Source of the DNA: Faecalibacterium sp. UBA1762
GTDB taxonomy: Bacteria > Bacillota > Clostridia > Oscillospirales > Ruminococcaceae
NCBI GenBank assembly: GCA_002314755.1
Contig: DCHC01000013.1
Span: 1 to 24,955, forward strand
Length of the DNA: 24,955 nt
Direction: 5' to 3'
Of this stretch, positions 8,826 to 15,447 are shown in pieces; within the stretch, counting starts at the first letter, position 1; every line of letters starts with the position of its first letter. The notes beneath the pieces were generated by a model. It was given only the letters and a program-made list of their open reading frames with translations, was not told the DNA's origin and did no database searches. The position numbers and the translations under genes were made by a program.

Positions 8826-9758
8826 ATGAAAGTTATAAAAGATACGGAATTACAGGTATCCGCGGTATGCTTTGGTAGTTGTCCCATCAGCCTGACGGCG
8901 GAAGAACCGGAGGTTTTTCGGCTGCTGGACCGGTTTGTGGATGCAGGCGGTAATTTTATCGATACCGCCAATGTATACGGAAAATGGGCCCCTTGGTTCA
9001 GTAACTTCAGCGAGCAGCGGCTGGGTAGGTGGCTGCGTACCCGTAAGGACCGGGACAAAATTGTCATAGCCACCAAAGGCGCCCATTATGATCTGGAAAA
9101 CCCGAACCGGATAATGCGGCTGGGATATGAGGAAATACTGGCAGACGCCATAGAAAGCCTGAAATCCTTAGGGCTGGATACCCTGCCATTTTACTGGCTG
9201 CATCGGGACGATTTGAGCCGCCCGATTGGGGAGATTTTGGAAAGCTGTGACCGGCTGCGCCGACAGGGCTATATCCGGTACCTAGGGGCATCCAACTTTA
9301 CCGCAGAGCGGTTGTGGCAGGCAAGGGAATATGCGCAGCAGCACGGGATTCCCGGTTTTGCTGCGGTGTCTAACCAGTGGAGCCTGGCAACCGTAAACGA
9401 GGGCGGAAACAATAACCCGGATCCGACCCTGGTACTGCAGAGTGAGGCTGAGAAGAAGTTCCATGCCCAGACCGGCGTAACGGCAATTCCGTTTCAGTCT
9501 ACTGCGCGGGGGTGGTTCGCCAAAGCGGCAGCGGGTCAGCCCATTGCGCCGGATGTAACCAGGGCATTTGACAACCCGGTAAACCGGGCGACCCTTGCCG
9601 AATTGCAGCGTTTGGCAGCCACGACCGGTCATTCGGTGCAGGCGTTGGCAGTGTCCCAGCTGACAAAAGTACCGTTCCCAGTTATTCCCATTACCTCTGT
9701 CAGCAATGATGCCCAGATGGATACTCTGTTAGAGGCGATGGAGCTGCTGGACGACTAA
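8826..9758 (+). CDS. Aldo/keto reductase
   Basis: 310 aa, single-domain NAD(P)H-dependent aldo/keto reductase. The catalytic tetrad is visible: D46 and Y51 in FIDTANVYG, K84 in IATKGAH and H126 in YWLHRDD. The GASNFTAERL segment and a late cofactor-loop region are in the expected order. Length and layout fit the IolS/YhdN-like group that acts on sugars, inositols or aromatic aldehydes; the substrate cannot be told from the sequence. AAGGTGG upstream of ATG serves as the ribosome binding site. It follows paralogue B by 96 nt and precedes the URO-D-like gene by 82 nt on the same strand, so it probably acts on a sugar or aglycone released by the two large hydrolases (inference from context). Confidence 0.9.
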   Translation: MKVIKDTELQVSAVCFGSCPISLTAEEPEVFRLLDRFVDAGGNFIDTANVYGKWAPWFSNFSEQRLGRWLRTRKDRDKIVIATKGAHYDLENPNRIMRLGYEEILADAIESLKSLGLDTLPFYWLHRDDLSRPIGEILESCDRLRRQGYIRYLGASNFTAERLWQAREYAQQHGIPGFAAVSNQWSLATVNEGGNNNPDPTLVLQSEAEKKFHAQTGVTAIPFQSTARGWFAKAAAGQPIAPDVTRAFDNPVNRATLAELQRLAATTGHSVQALAVSQLTKVPFPVIPITSVSNDAQMDTLLEAMELLDD

Positions 9759-9840
9759 AAGGTTGACCGTATTCAGCTTTACCGCCTCGAAACGGGTGGG
9801 AGCGGATGACAGGAGAAAAAAAGAAAGGATAGATTGTCTT

Positions 9841-10944
9841 ATGAACCACTTGATTCAAAAAGCCCCTGAAACAATGACCTCAAAAAGGCGGGTGCAGTTG
9901 ACCTTTGCCCATGAAAAGACGGACCGTGTTCCGATTGACGCATTTTTTAACCCCGGTATCTTAAGCCGGGTTATGGGGGCATTTGGCCTGAAACCCCAGC
10001 AGATGGAAGAGCTGAAGGAAGCATTGGGTGTGGATTTTCGGGATGCATATCCCGCCTATACAGGCCCGCTGCTTTTCCCGGAAAAAGAGGGACGCAGGGT
10101 AGACTCGGTTTACGGTTTTTATACCCGCTGGGTACCGCATGAAGGCGGGGGCTATGATGATTTCTGCGATTTTCCCCTGAAGGATGCCGACCCGGAGCAG
10201 ATTGCCAATTTCCCGGTACCCTCCCCCGATGATTTTGACTTTGATACCTGTATTGAATTTTACAAGGCTCATCCCGATAAGGCACTGTATGTGGGTAACG
10301 CCGGCATTGCGGATATTATTAATTCTATGGGTCGGGTCATGGGCATGGAGGATATCTTGGTCAACCTGATGATGGAAGATGAGGCGACCCTGCAGCTGAT
10401 CCACCGAAAGGTTGAAATGGAGATGGGTATTATGGACCGTCTGCTCAGCCGAGGCAAGGGCTTGATTGATTTTATGTGGATAGGCGAGGATCTGGGCACG
10501 CAGATAGCCCCGATGGTCAGTTTGGAGCTATACCGTAAAACCATGCGTCCGGTGCACAGCATGGCGGTACAACTGGCAGACAGCTATGGTATCCCCACCA
10601 TGATACACACCTGTGGGTCCTCCAGTTGGGCGTACCCGGATTTTATCGATATGGGCATTAAAGCCGTAGATACTTTACAGCCGGAGGCGGTCAATATGTC
10701 CCCCGCCTATTTAAAAAGCCGTTTCGGAGAAAAGTTGACCTTCCACGGGTGTATTTCCACGGCGGGTGTGCTATCCTTCGGCACGCCGGAGCAGGTGCGG
10801 CAGGAGGTTAAGGACACCCTGTCAGTTATGATGCCGGGCGGTGGCTACATGTTGTCCCCCACCCACCTGATACAGGATAATACCCCCGTGGAAAATGTCA
10901 TAGCTATGTATCAGGCGGCTCACGATTTCGGCAGATACGAATAA
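9841..10944 (+). CDS. Uroporphyrinogen decarboxylase/MtaA-superfamily protein (likely methyltransferase-like)
   Basis: 367 aa from the ATG at 9841, preceded by AGAAAGGAT about 12 nt upstream; an in-frame ATG at 9763 lacks a site. N-terminal TSKRRVQLTFAHEKTDRVPID and the H256-T-C258-G motif are typical of the URO-D/MtaA superfamily, in which MtaA/MtbA proteins use zinc bound by H-x-C plus a later Cys to move methyl groups to or from corrinoid proteins. Here the usual later Cys in PG-C-G appears as Gly (MPGGGYMLSP); another Cys, C304 in FHGCIS, is present 46 residues after C258. This places it in the large uncharacterised URO-D-like subfamily, not true HemE: there is no heme pathway context. 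No corrinoid protein gene is adjacent. Last gene of the glycosidase operon; a role in demethylating a methylated sugar or aglycone is a hypothesis only. Confidence 0.82.
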   Translation: MNHLIQKAPETMTSKRRVQLTFAHEKTDRVPIDAFFNPGILSRVMGAFGLKPQQMEELKEALGVDFRDAYPAYTGPLLFPEKEGRRVDSVYGFYTRWVPHEGGGYDDFCDFPLKDADPEQIANFPVPSPDDFDFDTCIEFYKAHPDKALYVGNAGIADIINSMGRVMGMEDILVNLMMEDEATLQLIHRKVEMEMGIMDRLLSRGKGLIDFMWIGEDLGTQIAPMVSLELYRKTMRPVHSMAVQLADSYGIPTMIHTCGSSSWAYPDFIDMGIKAVDTLQPEAVNMSPAYLKSRFGEKLTFHGCISTAGVLSFGTPEQVRQEVKDTLSVMMPGGGYMLSPTHLIQDNTPVENVIAMYQAAHDFGRYE

Positions 10945-10986
10945 CGGCAGAGCGATACCGCATAAAACAGCCAAAGAAAAACAGTA

Positions 10987-11017
10987 CAGACCGACACCGG
11001 TAAAACCGGACGGTCTG
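10987..11017 (-). terminator. Terminator between convergent operons
   Basis: CAGACCG pairs with CGGTCTG, with an inner CCGG/CCGG pair around TAAAA. On the minus strand it is followed within a few bases by TTTTT, so it best ends the GH43 transcript; it may also end the plus-strand operon, though the U tract there is poor. Confidence 0.7.
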
Positions 11018-11033
11018 CACTTTCTGTCTGCAT

Positions 11034-12518
11034 TTACTTTACGGTGGAAGACATTTTACCGAATATCGCAAAATCGGTAATACCGATCTGTAGTCCCGCA
11101 GGCTTGCCTGTAATACGGATACGGATCTGACTGCAGAGCCGAACAGGAAAACTGCGGTAATCTATATTGTAATCTATTGCATTATCACTGCAGTCTAGCA
11201 GGGTCAGCCAGGGGCTATCCGGCAGTTCCTCTCTATATTCTATGATATATTGTACCGGCCCGGGTAATATGCCTTTATCGTAGTCCAAACCGATCTCCCG
11301 CCAAAATAGTCGGATACCGCTTACATCGTAGGGTGCATCCAGCTCATAGGTCAGGGTCGGGGCAATATCCTCCGGGTCTGGCTGCCACCAGGTAAGCGCA
11401 CTGCCGTCACTTGCGTAAATGGTGTCTCTCCCGGCGAAAACGCTGGAGGCTACAGGGTGATGCCACTCGTTTAAAATGCATAGCAGTGGACTGTTTTGCG
11501 CTACGGGTTCGTCGACAACACCGGGGGCATACTGGGGAGTGTCGGTCACTCCGTGGGGGCAGTACAGCTCTCCGTTTTGGTCAACAGCAACCAGGTCCAT
11601 ACCGATCCGCCGTTCGTAATTATGCAGATAGGGCACGGCAACGGTATAAAAAGCCCAAAGAGTATTGTTCGGACCGTGTTCTACGCAGCCGTGGCCGCAG
11701 CCGCGCACAATTCCCTCCTTGTGGATGGTCAAGGGGTTGTTCTTCTGGCAGATAAAGCCGCTGAGCGGACCCTCGTCTGAGTAGTATACAGCCATGCAGT
11801 AGTTGGCAAACTGGGTGTTAGGGGCGGCGTATATCATATAGTAGCAGCCGCCGTGCTTGATCATATGAATACCTTCTGTCCAACCGAAGGCGGTGTTCTG
11901 ATTTCCGGGACCGAACCGTTCCCAAGGGTGATTTTGCGGGTCCATCCGCTGTACTTCCACAGGACCTTGCAGTACCTGCCGGGGGTTGTCCGGGTCAAGC
12001 TCCCACCCCAGATTGACACAGGCGGCAAAACGGCTGCCTTTTTGCGGGATCATGTTAAAGCCGTATAGGTAGATTTTGCCGTCATCGTCCACAAAAAGGG
12101 CGGGGTCAGTGACTAAAAACTCCTTGCCGTCCAGTCCGATAAAGCTGCCCAGCCGGGTAAAGGGGCCGGTAGGAGTGTCACCCACATACAGGGGGCACTG
12201 CCAGCTGGTCAATAAAAATCTGCCCTTCCACGGTATGATAGCAGGGCTATACTTGGGACAGTAGGGCGAGGTAGAGATATGCTTCCAGCTGCAAAAATCT
12301 TCACTGACCCATGCCATGCCGTAGCTGGGATAAAGGTACCATTTGTTTTGCCAGTAAAAAACAGTAGGGTCCGAAATGGAGCGGTAGTCCGTGCCGGTCA
12401 GCTCAGTCGGGCGGGGCATCGGATCAAACATGCCGTCCTGCGGAATCAGCCATTCGTCACACCCGCGGGGAATATCGGGTATGGGCAGCGGGTTACAGTA
12501 GGTTGGTAAACCCTTCAT
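11034..12518 (-). CDS. GH43-type glycosidase with C-terminal galactose-binding-like domain
   Basis: 494 aa, no signal peptide, so cytoplasmic. The five-bladed propeller signature of GH43 is clear: D50 in SISDPTV (general base), D138 in VTDPALF (pKa modulator) and E215 in GWTEGIHM (general acid), spaced as in beta-xylosidases and alpha-L-arabinofuranosidases. Residues about 350-490 (LTYELDAPYDVSGIRLFW, PVQYIIEYREE, IGITDFAIFG) look like an F5/8-type C or CBM32-like beta sandwich. The frame also has a TTG at 12521; AGGAAGAAGG (12529-12538) is 10 nt from the ATG and 7 nt from the TTG, so either is possible. It has its own promoter, diverging from the ferredoxin-type aldo/keto reductase. Likely removes arabinose, xylose or galactose from imported oligosaccharides; the exact sugar is unknown. 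Confidence 0.88.
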   Translation of the reverse strand: MKGLPTYCNPLPIPDIPRGCDEWLIPQDGMFDPMPRPTELTGTDYRSISDPTVFYWQNKWYLYPSYGMAWVSEDFCSWKHISTSPYCPKYSPAIIPWKGRFLLTSWQCPLYVGDTPTGPFTRLGSFIGLDGKEFLVTDPALFVDDDGKIYLYGFNMIPQKGSRFAACVNLGWELDPDNPRQVLQGPVEVQRMDPQNHPWERFGPGNQNTAFGWTEGIHMIKHGGCYYMIYAAPNTQFANYCMAVYYSDEGPLSGFICQKNNPLTIHKEGIVRGCGHGCVEHGPNNTLWAFYTVAVPYLHNYERRIGMDLVAVDQNGELYCPHGVTDTPQYAPGVVDEPVAQNSPLLCILNEWHHPVASSVFAGRDTIYASDGSALTWWQPDPEDIAPTLTYELDAPYDVSGIRLFWREIGLDYDKGILPGPVQYIIEYREELPDSPWLTLLDCSDNAIDYNIDYRSFPVRLCSQIRIRITGKPAGLQIGITDFAIFGKMSSTVK

Positions 12519-12577
12519 CAACAGAAAACCTTCTTCCTATGAGAAATATTCGGCGTGGAATCAGCCGGTTTGTCCTC

Positions 12578-12606
12578 ATTATAGCAATGCAGTACGAATG
12601 CGTCAA
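12578..12606 (-). promoter_or_regulatory. Promoter of the GH43 gene
   Basis: On the minus strand, TTGACG (12606-12601), a 17-bp spacer, then TATAAT (12583-12578), about 60 nt from the GH43 start. A very good sigma-A promoter. Confidence 0.78.
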
Positions 12607-12636
12607 GATAAAGAAAAGGAAGTCTGAAAACGGTGC

Positions 12637-12665
12637 TTGACAAACGAAATGGAAACGGATAATAT
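12637..12665 (+). promoter_or_regulatory. Promoter of the [4Fe-4S] aldo/keto reductase gene
   Basis: TTGACA (12637-12642), a 17-bp spacer, then TAATAT (12660-12665). It stands back to back with the GH43 promoter, with 30 bp between the two -35 boxes, so one regulator could control both. The predicted leader before the ATG at 12812 is about 140 nt. Confidence 0.75.
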
Positions 12666-12762
12666 TCTTTTGTAGGGCGGTTCTGCAGCCTTGGAAATAA
12701 AAAAAGATGCAGAAGAAAGTGCAGCTTGAAAGACATGGAAGGCATTTTCTTGACACAAAAAA

Positions 12763-12776
12763 GAAAAGCGCTTTCA
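12763..12776 (+). promoter_or_regulatory. Possible catabolite-responsive element (cre) in the leader
   Basis: GAAAAGCGCTTTCA matches 12 of 14 positions of TGWAANCGNTNWCA and keeps the central CG; the first two bases differ. It lies about 90 nt downstream of the predicted start site, a position where CcpA can act as a roadblock. Confidence 0.4.
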
Positions 12777-12811
12777 AACAGCTTAGGAGAACAGAAAGGA
12801 CAGGAAGAACA

Positions 12812-13936
12812 ATGGCAGAGTTTGGACAGGAAATTAAAAAGCTGGGTTTTGGTCTGATGCGGTTGCCTATGAACGGCGCAGAGGTAGACCTGGAAACCAC
12901 CCAAAAAATGGTGGATGCTTTTATTGCTGCCGGTTTCACCTATTTTGATACGGCATATGGCTATATTGGTGGCAAAAGTGAGGCCGCCGCCAAAAGGGTT
13001 CTGGTAGAAAAATATCCGCGGGAGAGCTTTCAGCTTGCAACCAAGCTGCCCGCTTGGGCCGGTTGCAAGACCCCGGAGGACGCAAGAAATATGTTCTACA
13101 CCTCCTTGGAGCGTACCGGCGCAGGTTATTTCGACTTTTACCTGTTGCATGCGATGAGCTCTAAAAATAAGCAGATTTTTGAAGATCTGCATGTTTGGGA
13201 ATTTGCCGCAGAGCTGAAAGCAAAGGACCTTGTTAAGCATGTAGGCTTTTCTTTCCATGATTCCGCAGAGGAGCTGGAAAAGCTGCTGACGGAACATCCC
13301 GAGGCGGAGTTTGTTCAGCTGCAGATTAACTATGACGACTGGGAGAGCGAAGGGGTGCAGTCCCACAAGTGCTACGAGGTTGCCCGCGCCCATGCCAAAC
13401 CCGTAATTATTATGGAGCCGGTCAAGGGCGGCAATCTGTCTGCCCTGCCTGCACCGGTTGCGGAGATTCTGAAGGCTGCCGATCCGAACGCCAGCCTCTC
13501 CAGCTGGGCATTGCGGTTTGCAGCTTCTCTGCCGGGCTTGGTCACCGTGCTGTCCGGTATGTCCACCCCGGAGCAGATGGCAGATAACCTTGCTACGATG
13601 ACCGATTTTAGGCCGTTGAGTCCCACAGAGCGTGAGGTGTTGGATCGGGCAAAGGCTGCATTGGATGCGCTGCCACGTATTCCATGCACCGGCTGTCGGT
13701 ACTGTGTGGCTGGTTGTCCGCAAAAGATTGCCATTCCAGATATCTTCCATGCGGCAAATTTGGTACAGGTTTACAATAATCTTCCTGGGGCAAAGGGCCA
13801 TTATGGCTATGTGACGAAAGAGGGCGGAAAAGCCTCTGCCTGTGTTGCCTGTGGCCAATGTGAGAGTGTTTGTCCCCAGCATATCGGTATCATCGGTGAG
13901 CTGGAGAAAACGGCAAAGTTATTTGACGGCGAATAA
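12812..13936 (+). CDS. Aldo/keto reductase with C-terminal double [4Fe-4S] ferredoxin domain
   Basis: 374 aa from the ATG at 12812, preceded by AGGACAGGAAG; the open frame reaches upstream to 12707 but without a suitable site. The N-terminal barrel carries D46 and Y51 (FDTAYGY), K78 (LATKLP) and H113 (LLHAM), the aldo/keto reductase tetrad. The C-terminal part has two four-cysteine cluster motifs, C292-x2-C295-x2-C298-x3-C302-P and C344-x2-C347-x2-C350-x3-C354-P. This fusion is common in anaerobic Clostridia and suggests electron exchange with ferredoxin or another low-potential partner. The substrate is unknown. Single-gene transcript with its own promoter and a strong terminator after it; divergent from GH43, so a link to the same carbohydrate pathway is plausible but not shown. 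Confidence 0.9.
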   Translation: MAEFGQEIKKLGFGLMRLPMNGAEVDLETTQKMVDAFIAAGFTYFDTAYGYIGGKSEAAAKRVLVEKYPRESFQLATKLPAWAGCKTPEDARNMFYTSLERTGAGYFDFYLLHAMSSKNKQIFEDLHVWEFAAELKAKDLVKHVGFSFHDSAEELEKLLTEHPEAEFVQLQINYDDWESEGVQSHKCYEVARAHAKPVIIMEPVKGGNLSALPAPVAEILKAADPNASLSSWALRFAASLPGLVTVLSGMSTPEQMADNLATMTDFRPLSPTEREVLDRAKAALDALPRIPCTGCRYCVAGCPQKIAIPDIFHAANLVQVYNNLPGAKGHYGYVTKEGGKASACVACGQCESVCPQHIGIIGELEKTAKLFDGE

Positions 13937-13947
13937 AACGTCATAAT

Positions 13948-13992
13948 AAAAGGCGAAGGAATTCTCAAAAAGAGAAAGCCTTCGCCTTTTTT
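13948..13992. terminator. Strong bidirectional terminator
   Basis: AAAAGGCGAAGG pairs with CCTTCGCCTTTT around an inner ATTCTC/GAGAA extension, with T6 on the plus side and A-rich flanks that give a U tract on the minus side. It lies between two convergent genes and probably ends both. Confidence 0.88.
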
Positions 13993-14010
13993 GCACATCT
14001 TTAAGGGAAA

Positions 14011-15270
14011 TCAGCCCTTTGCACTGTCAACATTACGGTCTGCTATTTTCGGCGGAAGTGTATTCGCCTCCGTATTATCGGTAGTATCTCCTGCCGGGCC
14101 GCCTGTTTTCTTTCGGGTGGGATAAAGGGCGGCGGCAAGCAGACTGGTCAAGGGAATGGCAGATAGAATGCCTAAGCTGCCGACCAATGCCTGTTCCACA
14201 TCCACTACGATCATCTCCCGGTTCATGATGTTCATGAGAGAGGAGTTGTACGCCACAATCAGTACAACGGTCGCAAGAGAGGAGCCGATGTAGGCAAGCA
14301 CCAAGGTATTTGCCATTGTACCCATCATATCACGGCCGATGGTAAAGCCGGAGCGCAGTAATGTGCCAAAGGTGGGGTGTTCCATCTGTTCATTCAGTTC
14401 GTGCAGAGAGGAGGAAATAGAGATTGCCACATCCATGACGGCACCGGTTGCGCCGATGATGATAGCGGAAAAAATGATGGCCCGCAGGTCAATGGAGCTT
14501 TCTCCGAGCTGTACCAAATAGATGGACTGCTCATCCACCATGCCGGTTATGTTCATAATACGGTTCAGTGCGGCGGTCAAAAGCCCGGCAATCAATACGC
14601 CGGAAAAGCACCCGGCTGCGGCAATCAGAGTTTTGCGGTTGTAACCGTTTACGATCAGCAGAGTGAAGACGATGGAGTACAGGCAGCTCAAAATGCTCCA
14701 GACATAGATATTGCAGCCTGCTAAAATGGCAGGGACGAAAACCATAAAGACCACCAGACAGGTCAAGCCCAAGCCAAGCAGGGTGTTCAGCCCCTTGATT
14801 CTGCCAAAAACCAGAACTGCGGCGCAAAATGCAAGGGCGAGCAGCGTCAGGGTATCACTGCGCCAGTAGTCGGCAAAGCTGTAGGCGTAACCCTCAGAGG
14901 TGTGCCGTTCGTAAATCAGGACCGTATCACCTTTGCGTACAGCACGGGTGTTGGCGGACAGGGAGCCGTCAATGTATTGGGTGACGGTGACCTGGGTGCC
15001 CTTGCGGTATTCGTTGGTAAATTTGGCGCGGAAGGTGATTGCCGTATCCACAGCGGCATTTTTGTCGCTGATGGAGGTAGCCTCCTGTGAGACATCGGTA
15101 ATCTCCAGCACCTTTGCCCGCATGGAAATGAAGTCTGCCGTTTTAAAGGCAGACAGGTCAGAGCGGTTTTGAATGTATCGGTAACTAATAAAAAGCAGAA
15201 GAAATGCGGCTAAAATAGTGAAAACATACAGTAGTCGTTCTTTTTTGGTGTTTAAAGAATGATCAGTCAT
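14011..15270 (-). CDS. YibE/F-family membrane protein
   Basis: 419 aa from the ATG at 15270, with AGAAGGGATGG just upstream; the open frame starts earlier at 15318 but without a site. Layout: one N-terminal membrane helix (about residues 13-33, LLYVFTILAAFLLLFISYRY), an extracytoplasmic soluble domain (about 35-140, with KGDTVLIYERH), then about seven or eight membrane helices to residue 395. The segments RIKGLNTLLGLGLTCLVVFM and FSAIIIGATGAVMDVAISIS are typical of YibE/F proteins, common in Bacillota and of unproven function (proposed transporter). The C-terminal tail is short and polar. It is convergent with the ferredoxin-type reductase and separated from secA by a terminator, so it is a separate unit under the palindromic operator at 15296-15311. 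Confidence 0.85.
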   Translation of the reverse strand: MTDHSLNTKKERLLYVFTILAAFLLLFISYRYIQNRSDLSAFKTADFISMRAKVLEITDVSQEATSISDKNAAVDTAITFRAKFTNEYRKGTQVTVTQYIDGSLSANTRAVRKGDTVLIYERHTSEGYAYSFADYWRSDTLTLLALAFCAAVLVFGRIKGLNTLLGLGLTCLVVFMVFVPAILAGCNIYVWSILSCLYSIVFTLLIVNGYNRKTLIAAAGCFSGVLIAGLLTAALNRIMNITGMVDEQSIYLVQLGESSIDLRAIIFSAIIIGATGAVMDVAISISSSLHELNEQMEHPTFGTLLRSGFTIGRDMMGTMANTLVLAYIGSSLATVVLIVAYNSSLMNIMNREMIVVDVEQALVGSLGILSAIPLTSLLAAALYPTRKKTGGPAGDTTDNTEANTLPPKIADRNVDSAKG

Positions 15271-15295
15271 TTTATACCATCCCTTCTGTGACAAT

Positions 15296-15311
15296 AATAC
15301 AGTACTGTATT
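15296..15311. promoter_or_regulatory. Perfect 16-bp palindrome, candidate operator
   Basis: AATACAGTACTGTATT is its own reverse complement. Its upstream end overlaps the -10 box of the YibE/F promoter, the position of a repressor operator. The TACA/TGTA half sites recall BlaI/CopY-type boxes, but the 4-nt gap differs from the TACA-N2-TGTA form, so the regulator is not named. Confidence 0.55.
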
Positions 15312-15337
15312 GTAACAATTTTGTAGTAATTTTACAA
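15309..15337 (-). promoter_or_regulatory. Promoter of the YibE/F gene
   Basis: On the minus strand: TTGTAA (15337-15332), a 17-bp spacer ending in TGT, then TACAAT (15314-15309), an extended -10 promoter. The ATG is about 40 nt downstream. Confidence 0.65.
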
Positions 15338-15390
15338 GGACTTTCACAGTATTTGCAAACTTTTCAAGTCGTATTCCCACAATGAAAGAC

Positions 15391-15428
15391 AAAAAGCAGT
15401 GGCCCGAAAGATCAGAACCACCGCTTTT
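15391..15428 (-). terminator. secA terminator
   Basis: On the minus strand AAAAGCGGTGG pairs with CCACTGCTTTT (one G-U pair, 16-nt loop), running into TTTTTG. It lies 20 nt after the secA stop and separates it from the YibE/F promoter. Confidence 0.8.
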
Positions 15429-15447
15429 GTATAGCCGGTTTTTAAAA

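Noticed and set aside
12518..13882. 454-codon minus-strand open frame opposite the [4Fe-4S] reductase
   Set aside because: The plus strand encodes a clear aldo/keto reductase with complete motifs; the minus product is Cys/Gln/His-rich, without domain pattern or ribosome binding site.
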